From NCBI GenBank assembly GCA_902774915.1, contig CACYKH010000003.1, forward strand, positions 124,001 to 188,000: a DNA stretch of 64,000 bases, written 5' to 3'. A program made the translations under genes and the position numbers. Origin of the DNA: an uncultured Lachnospiraceae bacterium. Lineage in GTDB: Bacteria; Bacillota; Clostridia; Lachnospirales; Lachnospiraceae. Under the pieces are notes generated by a model. The model did not search any database. It was not told where the DNA came from and worked only from the letters and a program-made list of their open reading frames with translations. Below are positions 33,015 to 41,628 of this stretch, piece after piece; position 1 is the first letter of the stretch, and each line of letters opens with the position of its first letter.

Positions 33015-33096
33015 ATAAGTCAATGAGACGGGGCTCGACTCGGTACGAGTCGTGTCGATTCCGTTGGAATCGAGCCCTGGGTCCCTAGTGACTTAT
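33015..33096. repeat. Palindromic intergenic repeat, long copy with structured insert
   Basis: Outer arms ATAAGTCA (33015-33022) and TGACTTAT (33089-33096) are perfect inverted repeats. Flanking segments AATGAGA and GGTCCC are shared with the short copy at 40596-40630. The insert holds two perfect hairpins, CGACTCG/CGAGTCG (33036-33042, 33046-33052, 3-base loop) and TCGATTCC/GGAATCGA (33055-33062, 33066-33073, 3-base loop), bracketed by GGGCT/AGCCC (33031-33035, 33073-33077), so it can fold as a three-way junction. The rsmB stop (33085-33087) lies inside it and it ends just before the rlmN ribosome site. Confidence 0.75.
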
Positions 33097-34422
33097 TTTC
33101 ATAATGCAATAATAGAAACCATCGCTACCATCAACACCCTGTAAAAAAGTTTTTTCCTCAATTATTTCAAAATCATCTTCTGCTATAAAAGACCGTACTA
33201 CATCACCATTCTCTTTAGGGTTTATGGTGCAGGTACTGAAGCACAGGGTTCCTTTTTTCTTAAGATAGTTTGAGGCGTTTTTAAGAATCTTAAGTCCCTG
33301 CACGGCAAGTTCTTCCATCGATTCTGGAGTTACGTGGTATTTGATGTCATTCTTGCGACCGATTATTCCTAGGCCTGAGCATGGGACATCTGCTATTACT
33401 ACGTCAAACTTCTCATCATCCGGAAGCTCAATTAAATCTTTATCTAGTTCTGTTGCATCTCCTATTTCAACGGTTAATGAGGCACCCATTCTTTCAGCGT
33501 TCTCACGGATCTTATCGAGTTTCTTATCTGAAATATCTCTTGAAACTATCACTCCTGCCCTGTCATCATCCGTGGCAAGCTCGTATGCCAGCAGGCTTTT
33601 TCCACCAGGCGCCGAGCAAATATCCAGCACTTTATCTCCTGGTTTTATTCCGATATGTTCAACAGTATATGTTGAGGTTTCATCCTGAACCGTAAAGAGC
33701 CCCTTGTTAAATCCCGGCAATCTTCTTATGGAATCATAGCCGCTTATTCGAAGGCATCTGTCAGATAAAATGCCATCTTTAACATCCACTCCTGCTTCCT
33801 TAAACATCTCGCGAAGTTCTTCTTTACTTGTCTTAAGCGAATTAATACGAATCACTGTATCGTGTTCTTTATATTGATCCTCAAGAATAGTTCTAGCTGT
33901 TTCTTTTCCATGTGTCTCCACCAGAAAGTCACAAAGCCACTGCGGTGTGGAATATCTCACATCCATGCGACTCACAAGAAAGCTATCCAGTTTTTTATCT
34001 TCCTTGGCTCTGACTACGTTACGAAGAAGTCCGTTAACATATCCAGTCATTCCATCAAGCCCCAGCGCCTTGGTAAGATCAACCATCTCTGAAACCGCAG
34101 CTCTGTCAGGAACAGACTCCATGTATTTAATCTGGTAAATGCCCATTCTCAGAATAATCCTGATATCTAAATCCTTGTCATTCTTCTTATAATCGACATC
34201 AATCTTTTTAGTTTTTCCAGATTTCTTTGAAAACTTTTCAATCAAAAAATCCAAAGATATTTTGCGCTCCACCACACCTTCGACCAAACGTGTTATGAAT
34301 GCTCTATCTCTCTTATCATTAAACTGCAAATGGCGAAGTGCATTATCCAGCACTTCGCCCACAAAAATATCTTCAGATTCAATTTTCTTTAGAATATCAA
34401 ATGCAATCCTTCTCGTATCCAT
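33085..34422 (-). CDS. rsmB: 16S rRNA (cytosine-967-C5) methyltransferase RsmB
   Basis: A 445-residue RsmB (Sun). The N-terminal NusB-like RNA-binding domain (about 1-140) starts TRRIAFDILKKIES, and the SAM-binding domain has VLDICSAPGGKSLLAYEL near 265, VIADVPCSGLGIIGR near 345 with the releasing cysteine, and CFSTCTINPKEN near 395 with the nucleophile cysteine. Normal length. The last codons and stop fall within the palindromic repeat. It follows fmt by 25 bases, as in Bacillus. Confidence 0.94.
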   Translation of the reverse strand: MDTRRIAFDILKKIESEDIFVGEVLDNALRHLQFNDKRDRAFITRLVEGVVERKISLDFLIEKFSKKSGKTKKIDVDYKKNDKDLDIRIILRMGIYQIKYMESVPDRAAVSEMVDLTKALGLDGMTGYVNGLLRNVVRAKEDKKLDSFLVSRMDVRYSTPQWLCDFLVETHGKETARTILEDQYKEHDTVIRINSLKTSKEELREMFKEAGVDVKDGILSDRCLRISGYDSIRRLPGFNKGLFTVQDETSTYTVEHIGIKPGDKVLDICSAPGGKSLLAYELATDDDRAGVIVSRDISDKKLDKIRENAERMGASLTVEIGDATELDKDLIELPDDEKFDVVIADVPCSGLGIIGRKNDIKYHVTPESMEELAVQGLKILKNASNYLKKKGTLCFSTCTINPKENGDVVRSFIAEDDFEIIEEKTFLQGVDGSDGFYYCIMKISH

Positions 34423-34447
34423 ATCATAATTCCCAGATCATTCTAAA

Positions 34448-35368
34448 TTACATTCCCACTTCAAGTTTATATCCATTGAGAAATGCCACTGTATCCATCA
34501 GTTTCTTTCCCTCTGGCTGAAGCTTCTTAATCTTAAGACCTTTCTCACCGCACTTAATTACAAAATACTTCTTTGTAACTTCGCAGACCTTTCCGACTTC
34601 TACAGAATCATCTGCAACATCCACAACCTCGGCTTCAACTATCTTAATATTCTTATCACCAACTGTTGTGCAGGCACATGGCCATGGATAAAGACCTCTT
34701 ACGCATCTTTCAAGTTCTACAGCCGGCTTATTCCAATCAATAACACTCATTGTTTTATCCAGCTTACCACAGTAGCAGCTTTCATCATCATTCTGTGGAA
34801 TCCTCTTCGCTGTTCCTGCCTCAATATCAGCCATTACTTTGACTACTAAATCAGCACCAATCTCTGAAAGCTTAACCGTAAGAGTTTCTGTGTTATGTAA
34901 ACCTATCTCAATTTCCGCCTGATCAATGATATCTCCAGTATCAAGTCCTTTTGCCATATACATAATGGTAACGCCTGTCTTCTCATCGCCACTCATTATG
35001 CTGGCTTCTATAGGAGATGCACCGCGGTATTTAGGAAGCAGAGATGCATGGATGTTGATGCAGCCATACTTTGGAATGTTAAGAACATCTTCAGAAAGAA
35101 TCTGTCCATAAGCAGCAACAACAATTATATCTGGACTAAGAGTCTTCAGTTCCTCGACAACAGATGCTTCTCTAAGCTTTTCTGGCTGGTATACGCTAAT
35201 ACCCAGTTCTTCAGCAGCAACCTTAACGTCAGATGGCATTAACTTTTTACTTCTGCCTTTAGCCTTGTCTGGCTGGGTATAAACGCCAACAATCTCATGA
35301 CCAGCTTCTTTTATTTTTCTAAGTGGGCGCACTGCAAAGTCCGGGGTGCCCATATATACTACTCTCAT
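34448..35368 (-). CDS. fmt: Methionyl-tRNA formyltransferase
   Basis: A 306-residue enzyme that formylates initiator Met-tRNA. Landmarks are VVYMGTPDFAVRPL at the start, VYTQPDKAKGRSKK near 33, NIHASLLPKYRGASPI near 106 (catalytic asparagine and histidine region), and TGVTIMYMAKGLDTGDI near 132. The C-terminal OB domain ends at the stop. ATG 35368 has GGGAG five bases upstream; a TTG at 35380 coincides with that site and is rejected. It pairs with def. Confidence 0.96.
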   Translation of the reverse strand: MRVVYMGTPDFAVRPLRKIKEAGHEIVGVYTQPDKAKGRSKKLMPSDVKVAAEELGISVYQPEKLREASVVEELKTLSPDIIVVAAYGQILSEDVLNIPKYGCINIHASLLPKYRGASPIEASIMSGDEKTGVTIMYMAKGLDTGDIIDQAEIEIGLHNTETLTVKLSEIGADLVVKVMADIEAGTAKRIPQNDDESCYCGKLDKTMSVIDWNKPAVELERCVRGLYPWPCACTTVGDKNIKIVEAEVVDVADDSVEVGKVCEVTKKYFVIKCGEKGLKIKKLQPEGKKLMDTVAFLNGYKLEVGM

Positions 35369-35409
35369 ATTATCTCCCAAACAAACTTAACTTATTGAAA
35401 CCCGCCTTC

Positions 35410-35907
35410 TTATTCCTCTGTATCGTCACTTTCTTCCTGAGATACAGGCTCTACCTTGTATAGTCCGTCAATAGCGAGATCCTTATATAAAATGCCATCC
35501 AGGTGGTCAAGCTCATGGCAGATAGCTCTAGCAAGAAGACCTTCACCCTCTACAGTGATTTCCTTCATATCTCTATCAAGAGCTTTGCATACAACATGCT
35601 CAGGTCTTGCAACATCACCCTGAAGTCCTGGCAGACTGAGACAGCCCTCTGGGCCAACCTGCTCACCGTCAGATTCAATGATTTCAGGATTTACGAGCAC
35701 TAACGGATTGTCCTCATATGTATCAATTACAACAATTCTTCTAAGCACGCCAACCTGTGGTGCAGCAAGTCCAACACCGTTAGCCTCGTACATTGTATCG
35801 AACATATCATCGATAAGAGTGCTAAGGCGCTCTGTCATCTTCTCAACAGGTTTGCATTTCTTTCTAAGAACTTCGTCGCCGTCTTCTCGAATATTTCTAA
35901 TTGCCAT
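35410..35907 (-). CDS. def: Peptide deformylase
   Basis: A 165-residue metalloenzyme that removes N-formyl from nascent proteins. The three family motifs are present: [10 protein letters not shown] near 43, EGCLSLPG near 86 (metal-binding cysteine), HELDHLDG near 127 (two histidine ligands and catalytic glutamate). ATG 35907 follows AGAGGG; a longer start at 35934 adds nine unconserved residues. It sits next to fmt, its functional partner, downstream of priA. Confidence 0.96.
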   Translation of the reverse strand: MAIRNIREDGDEVLRKKCKPVEKMTERLSTLIDDMFDTMYEANGVGLAAPQVGVLRRIVVIDTYEDNPLVLVNPEIIESDGEQVGPEGCLSLPGLQGDVARPEHVVCKALDRDMKEITVEGEGLLARAICHELDHLDGILYKDLAIDGLYKVEPVSQEESDDTEE

Positions 35908-35994
35908 GGTTTTCCCTCTTTCTGTGTTTTTCAATTACAAACTATCTTTATTTCTATTAAATAAACTTCCATTAACTAAATCTAAATTACTTAA

Positions 35995-38064
35995 TCAAAT
36001 AATCCTCATCGGATTAAAGTCATACTGTACATCCACCAATCCCGCCGGTAATTCCATGGACGTAACAATGTTGTCCGCCATTTTCACCGACTCCGTCAGA
36101 TTCTCATACACATCCGACTTTAGATATATAACTCTTCTATAGATGTTATTCATTCTATATATATACGCCTCAGCAGGCCCAATGCAATCCAAGCTTCCCT
36201 TTAGTCCATCGCTCTTCCTGTATTCCTTTAGAGCCTCCGCAATCCTATCAGAAACCTCAATTGCCATCTTCTCATTTTCAGAGCTGATGCATATTCCCAG
36301 CATATCATAGACAGGCGGAAAATGTAGCATGCTTCTATAAGACATTTCATAATCATAGAACGCTTTATAATCCTGGTCAGCCGCAGAAGTAATGGCATAA
36401 TGCTCTGGCTGATACGTCTGGATCACAACCTGTCCAGGAAGCTCATCTCTACCTGCTCGTCCAGCCGCCTGTGTTAGAAGGTCAAATGTCCTCTCAGCCG
36501 ATTCGTAATCTCCATCAAAAAGACTTAAATCCGCCAGGATATTTCCAACCACGGTAACCTTCGGGAAATCATGTCCCTTTACTATCATCTGGGTTCCAAT
36601 AAGGCAGTCCGCCTTACCTTCTCTAAACTTTTTTATGATAGCCCCATGGCTTCCTTTTCTCTGAGTTGTATCCTTATCCATCCTAAGAGTTTTAATCTTA
36701 GGGAATATCTTCTTAACCTGTTCTTCCAGACTCTCAGTTCCTATTCCATAACCACCAATCATATTGGATTTACATTTAGGACAATTGTCTGGCATCTCTT
36801 CGCTATGTCCACAATAATGACAAAGCAGTCTGTGATTTCCATGAAGCGAAAGCGAAACATCGCAATTAGGACATTTAATTACTTCGCCACAGCTTCTACA
36901 GGAAACAAAGGAATTAAATCCTCTTCTATTTATGAAGAGCATTGCCTGCTCTCCTCTGTCAAATGCCTCTGTCAGCTTGTTATAAAGTGACTCAGAAATA
37001 ATGCTTCTATTACCAGCCCTCAGTTCCTCACGAAGATCAACAACCTCAACATCTGGCATCAGGCTTCCTTTAACTCTTTCAGTAAGACTGTACAGCTTGT
37101 ACTCTCCCTGCTCAGCCTTATAATAGCTTTCAACACTTGGAGTAGCTGTTCCAAGAACAACCTTCGCGCCCTCAAGTCTGGCTCTTTCTATGGCCACCTC
37201 CCTGGCATGATACTTAGGAGTTTTTTCGCTCTTATAAGCCCCATCATGTTCCTCATCTATGATAATAAGTCCAAGATTCTGAAACGGAGCAAAAAGCGCC
37301 GACCTCGGTCCTATCATAATATGAGTCTTGCCTTCACGAGCCTTCATGAATTCTCTATATTTCTCACCCTTACTGAGCTGAGAATTAAGAATGCAAATGC
37401 TATCCTGAAAATAACTACTGAACCTCGCAACCGTCTGATAAGTCAGGGCAATCTCAGGAACAAGAACTATAACATCCTGTCCTCTGGCAATCACCTCTTC
37501 GGCCATCTTTATATAAACTTCAGTCTTACCACTTCCTGTTACTCCATGAAGTAAATAAGTATTAGGAACAGTCTCACGCGCATCATCTGAATCAACATTT
37601 AAAGGTATATCCAAATCATTTATAAAATCTTCTACGATTTCCTTCTGCTGTTTTTCCAGCTCTTCTATAGGCTGAAACTCTGGTATATTCTCTCTTATAT
37701 CAACTTCAGTCTTCCTGTTTCTAACCTTTTCTTTAACAGGCATAACAGTCATAAGAGCACTTATCATTGTGCAGCCATATGTATCTCGCATCCATTTAGC
37801 AAGTTTTATCAGCTTACTTTCAACGCTGATGGCATTTGCCGAAACCTCGCTAATGGCTTTTATCTTATCAATATCATAATTAGGCTCATCTGCAAGTCCA
37901 ATCACATAACCGGTTCTGATCTTATTGCCCTGTCCAAATGGCACCTTCACAACAGAACCTATCTGAACCTCTTCAAGAAGTTCTTCCGGAATACTATATC
38001 TAAAAGGTCTGTCTACATTACTCTGTGAAATATCTATTATTATATCCGCATATTTCACTGACAT
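35995..38064 (-). CDS. priA: Primosomal replication helicase PriA
   Basis: About 689 residues. The 3'-DNA-binding N-terminal domain (1-100), Walker A LHGVTGSGKTEVYIK near 180, IIDEEHDGAYKSEKTPKYHAREVA near 268, and the two zinc modules CRSCGEVIKCPNCD and CHYCGHSEEMPDNCPKC near 405-440 identify it. PriA restarts stalled replication forks. ATG 38064 has TGGAGG at a 6-base spacing, and the start lies 47 bases inside the 3' end of murE, a long overlap. In Bacillus coaBC precedes priA; here murE does. Confidence 0.95.
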   Translation of the reverse strand: MSVKYADIIIDISQSNVDRPFRYSIPEELLEEVQIGSVVKVPFGQGNKIRTGYVIGLADEPNYDIDKIKAISEVSANAISVESKLIKLAKWMRDTYGCTMISALMTVMPVKEKVRNRKTEVDIRENIPEFQPIEELEKQQKEIVEDFINDLDIPLNVDSDDARETVPNTYLLHGVTGSGKTEVYIKMAEEVIARGQDVIVLVPEIALTYQTVARFSSYFQDSICILNSQLSKGEKYREFMKAREGKTHIMIGPRSALFAPFQNLGLIIIDEEHDGAYKSEKTPKYHAREVAIERARLEGAKVVLGTATPSVESYYKAEQGEYKLYSLTERVKGSLMPDVEVVDLREELRAGNRSIISESLYNKLTEAFDRGEQAMLFINRRGFNSFVSCRSCGEVIKCPNCDVSLSLHGNHRLLCHYCGHSEEMPDNCPKCKSNMIGGYGIGTESLEEQVKKIFPKIKTLRMDKDTTQRKGSHGAIIKKFREGKADCLIGTQMIVKGHDFPKVTVVGNILADLSLFDGDYESAERTFDLLTQAAGRAGRDELPGQVVIQTYQPEHYAITSAADQDYKAFYDYEMSYRSMLHFPPVYDMLGICISSENEKMAIEVSDRIAEALKEYRKSDGLKGSLDCIGPAEAYIYRMNNIYRRVIYLKSDVYENLTESVKMADNIVTSMELPAGLVDVQYDFNPMRII

Positions 38065-39577
38065 CTTCTTCCTCCAAAATCTCACGTATCAGATCACGTT
38101 CATCCATATGATGCTTCTGGCCTTTGATCTCCTGATAATCCTCGTGGCCCTTTCCAGCAAGGATTATAACATCTCCCTCCTCAGCATTCATAATGGCATA
38201 TCTGATAGCTTCCTTACGATCAATTATATCTACATACTTGCCACCTGTCTTATCGATGGCGCCCTTAATGTCATCCAATATCGCTTGTGGATCTTCGTCT
38301 CTAGGATTATCGCTGGTGATTATACTGAAATCTGCATACTTACCAGAAACCTCACCCATCTCATATCTTCTTGACTTAGCTCTGTTTCCACCACATCCAA
38401 AGAGGGAAACAAGTCTCTTAGGATTATATTCCCTGATCGCCTTAAGCAGCGATTCAAGAGACATTCCATTATGCGCATAGTCAATCATCAAAGTGAACTT
38501 ATCAGAAATAGGAATCATTTCCACACGTCCACGAACCTTGATCATCTCGAGAATTCGTTTAATCTCATCAAAGCTTACGCCCATACAATCCGCAACAACG
38601 ATGGCCGCAAGTGAATTATAAATACTGAAATCACCTGGCAGGTCAACTCTAACATCTCCCTCAAGTGTACCCTCAAGTTTGTACTCAATACCCAGGATAC
38701 CATTTTCAGAATAAAGCTTATGACCTACAGCAATATAATCAGCATCCTCTGATTTGCCAAATGTAATCGGTCTGGCTGTACTTCCTTCCATCATATATGG
38801 TGTTTCTGGATCATCTAAATTGTAAATGCCCATTCTTGCAATAGAAAAAAGCTTCTTCTTGCAATCTCTATAATCCTCATAATCTGAATGCTCGTTAGGA
38901 CCAATATGATCTGGAGACAGATTCGTGAAGATAGCATAATCAACATCAAGGCCTGATACTCTATGAAGAAGCATGGCCTGAGATGAAATTTCCATTACTA
39001 CTGCTTCGCAATCGTTGTTTACCATATCACGAAGAGTTTTCTGAATAACTATTGATTCAGGAGTTGTATTGAGTGCTGGAATGTGATTTGCACCATCATC
39101 TATCTCAATCGTACCGATAAGACCTGTTTTAATCCCGGCAAGTTCAAGCATCTCCTTAACCATGTAAGATGTTGTAGTCTTTCCCTTTGTACCTGTGATG
39201 CCAATAACTCTAATCTCTTCAGACGGATTACCATAGAACTCAGAACTGATGATACCCATAGCAACTCTTGTATCTTCAACAAGGATGATAGTTACCCGGT
39301 CTTCAACAATCTCCTCAAACTCACCATTAAGAAGCATATCATTTTCCAGAATGTGTCCCAGCTTCTCTTCTGATTTCTCAGTAATAATGGCAGATGCACC
39401 TTTTCTGATAACTTCAGGAATGAACTCTGCGCCGTCCACCTTAGCACCTGGAACAGCAAAGTAAAGTCCGCCATCTGTGACCTTTCTGGAATCATTTGTT
39501 ATATCTGTAATCTCTGTGCTTACATCCCCGCATATAACTTCATATTTTAAGTCTCTTAATAGTTTTTCTAAAGTCAT
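38018..39577 (-). CDS. murE: UDP-N-acetylmuramyl-tripeptide synthetase MurE (probably meso-diaminopimelate adding)
   Basis: A Mur ligase of about 519 residues that adds the third amino acid of the peptidoglycan stem. ATP loop VIGITGTKGKTTTSYMV near 113, TTPESIVIQK near 155, FTNLSPDHIGPNEH near 200 and the substrate motif SDNPRDEDP near 405. DNPR at this place is the signature of enzymes adding meso-diaminopimelate, so this species probably has DAP-type wall. I take ATG 39577 over an earlier codon at 39613 because the first 12 residues would come from the terminator hairpin. It is inserted between rpoZ and priA, where coaBC is more usual. Confidence 0.93.
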   Translation of the reverse strand: MTLEKLLRDLKYEVICGDVSTEITDITNDSRKVTDGGLYFAVPGAKVDGAEFIPEVIRKGASAIITEKSEEKLGHILENDMLLNGEFEEIVEDRVTIILVEDTRVAMGIISSEFYGNPSEEIRVIGITGTKGKTTTSYMVKEMLELAGIKTGLIGTIEIDDGANHIPALNTTPESIVIQKTLRDMVNNDCEAVVMEISSQAMLLHRVSGLDVDYAIFTNLSPDHIGPNEHSDYEDYRDCKKKLFSIARMGIYNLDDPETPYMMEGSTARPITFGKSEDADYIAVGHKLYSENGILGIEYKLEGTLEGDVRVDLPGDFSIYNSLAAIVVADCMGVSFDEIKRILEMIKVRGRVEMIPISDKFTLMIDYAHNGMSLESLLKAIREYNPKRLVSLFGCGGNRAKSRRYEMGEVSGKYADFSIITSDNPRDEDPQAILDDIKGAIDKTGGKYVDIIDRKEAIRYAIMNAEEGDVIILAGKGHEDYQEIKGQKHHMDERDLIREILEEEDVSEICGYNNRYFTE

Positions 39578-39603
39578 AACCCCACTTCTCCTTCTCGAAA
39601 AGA

Positions 39604-39629
39604 AAGCGAACATAAAAATGTTCGCTTTT
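39604..39629 (-). terminator. Hairpin terminator/attenuator between rpoZ and murE
   Basis: Perfect 11-base stem AAAGCGAACAT/ATGTTCGCTTT with a 4-base loop. On the minus strand it continues CTTTCTTTTC; the plus strand has a cleaner T run. It starts 15 bases after the rpoZ stop and ends 27 bases before the murE ATG, leaving no room for a murE promoter, so some read-through must feed murE. Confidence 0.75.
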
Positions 39630-39643
39630 TTTACAGTAACTTA

Positions 39644-39880
39644 TTATTCATCGTCTCCAACGATCTTAATCTTGCCTTCGTATAACTCTTCTACTGCAAC
39701 TGACAGCGGCTTCTTGCCTTCTGTTCCATCAATGAATGGCTCATCTCCAGCGATAAGCTGTCTTGCTCTCTTTGCAGTTGCAAGCACTATTGAATAACGA
39801 CTCTGAACTACTGGCTGCTCTCCTGGTTCTACACCTTCGTTTGCAACCTCCATTAGATCACTATATGATGGATGTATCAT
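39644..39880 (-). CDS. rpoZ: RNA polymerase omega subunit
   Basis: A 78-residue omega subunit. The core SRYSIVLATAKRARQL (about 27-42) is the family signature, followed by KPLSVAVEELYEGKIKI. It assists assembly of RNA polymerase. The gmk-rpoZ order is conserved. It has a good ribosome site (AGGAGG) and its own promoter at 39941-39970. A 6-base hairpin (GAGCAA/TTGCTC, 39904-39926) lies in the leader. Confidence 0.93.
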   Translation of the reverse strand: MIHPSYSDLMEVANEGVEPGEQPVVQSRYSIVLATAKRARQLIAGDEPFIDGTEGKKPLSVAVEELYEGKIKIVGDDE

Positions 39881-39940
39881 ATTATCTTCCTCCTAATTTA
39901 TCCCGAGCAAAATGTCTCTAATTGCTCAAACCTAACTTGT

Positions 39941-39970
39941 ATTATCTCAATAAATACTGCTATTTGTCAA
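39941..39970 (-). promoter_or_regulatory. rpoZ: Internal promoter of rpoZ overlapping the gmk stop
   Basis: On the minus strand TTGACA (39965-39970) and GATAAT (39941-39946) are 18 bases apart. The -35 box is perfect and is formed by the last codons of gmk. With the terminator at 39604-39629 this would allow a short rpoZ transcript. Confidence 0.55.
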
Positions 39971-40580
39971 GAGATTCCAGCTGATTCTTAATATCGATTA
40001 GGAACTCAGTAACATTTTCCTTCTTGCAGGACTCGCTTACAACAATGGAATTAACCGCATCAACGCAGGTATCAAGATCATCATTTACTACGATGAATTC
40101 ATAGGATTCCATAGATGTAGCCTCTTCTGCAGCTCTTGCAAGACGCTTGTTTATCACATCCTGAGTCTCAGTTCCTCTGTTTGTAAGTCTTTCTCTGAGA
40201 GTAGGAACATCCTTTGTTGTAATAAAGATGAGGATTGCATTTGGATACTGGGACTTAACATTCATAGCACCCTGAACCTCAATCTCAAGAATAACATTCT
40301 TGCCAGCGGCCATCTCTTCCTCTACGAACTTTCTAGGAGTTCCATAGAAATTGTCTACATACTGAGCCCATTCAATCAGTCCATTATAATCAATAAGTGA
40401 TCTGAACTCAGCCTCAGACTTGAAATAATAATCCTTTCCATCCACCTCGCCCTCACGTGGTTGACGTGTCGTGGCAGAAATAGAAAGACTATAGTCATAC
40501 TTCTCAACCAGCTTCTTAACAACGGTACCCTTACCTGCACCTGAGAATCCTGATATTACAATTAATTTACCCTTACTCAT
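39960..40580 (-). CDS. gmk: Guanylate kinase
   Basis: A 206-residue enzyme phosphorylating GMP/dGMP to GDP/dGDP. The P-loop is ISGFSGAGKGTVVKKL, with Phe where proline is common (SGPSGAGKGT). GMP-binding ATTRQPREGEVDGKDYYF near 36 and the lid region near 130 (RLTNRGTETQDVINKRL) are normal. It follows yicC across the short palindromic repeat and has an AGGAGG site. Confidence 0.96.
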   Translation of the reverse strand: MSKGKLIVISGFSGAGKGTVVKKLVEKYDYSLSISATTRQPREGEVDGKDYYFKSEAEFRSLIDYNGLIEWAQYVDNFYGTPRKFVEEEMAAGKNVILEIEVQGAMNVKSQYPNAILIFITTKDVPTLRERLTNRGTETQDVINKRLARAAEEATSMESYEFIVVNDDLDTCVDAVNSIVVSESCKKENVTEFLIDIKNQLESLDK

Positions 40581-40595
40581 ATATTCATCCTCCTA

Positions 40596-40630
40596 AATAA
40601 GTCAATGAGATCTGGTCCCAGTGACTTATT
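40596..40630. repeat. Palindromic intergenic repeat, short copy
   Basis: Perfect 9-base inverted arms AATAAGTCA (40596-40604) and TGACTTATT (40622-40630) around a 17-base centre. The centre shares AATGAGA and GGTCCC with the long copy at 33015-33096. It contains the yicC stop codon and precedes the gmk ribosome site, the same placement as the long copy between rsmB and rlmN. Confidence 0.75.
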
Positions 40631-41531
40631 CTAAGTTCTGTATTTGTTCACGTACCTTCTCGATACATGTCTTCATATCGATTCCGATATCTGTTACTGA
40701 CAATGTATCTGACTTTGAGAGTGTTGTGTTAGCTTCACGGTTCATTTCCTGTACTATGAAGTCCAGACGACGTCCAATAGAATTGTTCTTTCCTTCTCCA
40801 CTTTCATCATCTGAGTTAGCAAGCATATCTCGAACCGCAGCTATGTGGCTGTGAAGTCTTACAAGCTCTTCGTCTACTGCAACTCTATCTGCATAAATTG
40901 TAACTTCCTGCACAATACGATTTTCATCAATATTAGCTGTCTCAAGAAGATTTGAAACCTTCTCAGTAAGCTTAGCCTGATATTCTTCTATGATCTTTGG
41001 AGCCAGCTCATCAACCTTGCATGTAAGGCTCTCAAGCTCATCCATCTTTTCCAGAAGATCCTTTGTAAGGTTAGCACCTTCCTTAGCTCTTGACTCCTTA
41101 AACTGCTTTCCAGCCTCATCCAGAACCTTCTCGATTATCTGATATTCTTCATCTTCTACGAAATAGTTTTCTTCAATTGTGAAGACATCTGGATATCTGG
41201 CTATAACTGTTGGCTTGTAATCCTCCGTTAAGCCAAATTCCTCTTCCATTGTTTTAAAATGCGCCATGTACTGATCAAGTACATCTTTATTATATTTAAC
41301 AACTGCTCCGGCACTCTGAAGACTGCTGTATGTGATAAATACATCTACCTTACCACGCTCTACGTAGAGCTTCAGTCTCTTTCTAATCTCCGGTTCAAAT
41401 CTGCTGATACTACGAGGAAGCTTAACGCTTATATCGCAATATCTGTGATTAACGGATTTCATTTCGATAACTACTCGTCTGTTCTCGTCAGAATACTCGC
41501 TTCTGCCGAAGCCTGTCATACTATAAACCAT
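40626..41531 (-). CDS. YicC family endoribonuclease
   Basis: A 301-residue YicC/YloC protein. It begins VYSMTGFGRSEY, the signature of the family, has VEMKSVNHRYCDISVKLPR-type core near 22-42, and ends with the conserved RRLDFIVQEMNREANTT and SKSDTLSVTDIGIDMKTCIEKVREQIQN. Recent work assigns these proteins RNA endonuclease activity. It heads the gmk-rpoZ-priA string, as in Bacillus where yloC is followed by remA and gmk. Here there is no remA: only 45 bases, filled by the repeat, separate it from gmk. Confidence 0.92.
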   Translation of the reverse strand: MVYSMTGFGRSEYSDENRRVVIEMKSVNHRYCDISVKLPRSISRFEPEIRKRLKLYVERGKVDVFITYSSLQSAGAVVKYNKDVLDQYMAHFKTMEEEFGLTEDYKPTVIARYPDVFTIEENYFVEDEEYQIIEKVLDEAGKQFKESRAKEGANLTKDLLEKMDELESLTCKVDELAPKIIEEYQAKLTEKVSNLLETANIDENRIVQEVTIYADRVAVDEELVRLHSHIAAVRDMLANSDDESGEGKNNSIGRRLDFIVQEMNREANTTLSKSDTLSVTDIGIDMKTCIEKVREQIQNLE

Positions 41532-41610
41532 TTCTATTTTCTCTTTCTATATTCCTTTATTTCGTCACTCAACTCGGTAACGATAAATTATTCACTTAAA
41601 ACCACTAACT

Positions 41611-41616
41611 ATTATA
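41611..41616 (-). promoter_or_regulatory. Candidate -10 box for the yicC operon
   Basis: A perfect TATAAT on the minus strand about 80 bases upstream of the yicC ATG, just after the CoA-transferase stop. No good -35 box is seen, so this rests on the -10 alone. Confidence 0.35.
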
Positions 41617-41628
41617 ATCTAAAATAAT

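Noticed and set aside
33036-33073. tRNA-like arms (GATTCC.../...GGAATC)
   Set aside because: No acceptor stem, anticodon loop or CCA-adjacent pairing can be built, and loops are 3 bases long. It is a hairpin cluster, not a tRNA.
33015-40630. CRISPR array made from the ATAAGTCA repeats
   Set aside because: Only two copies 7.5 kb apart, with no regular spacers and no cas genes.
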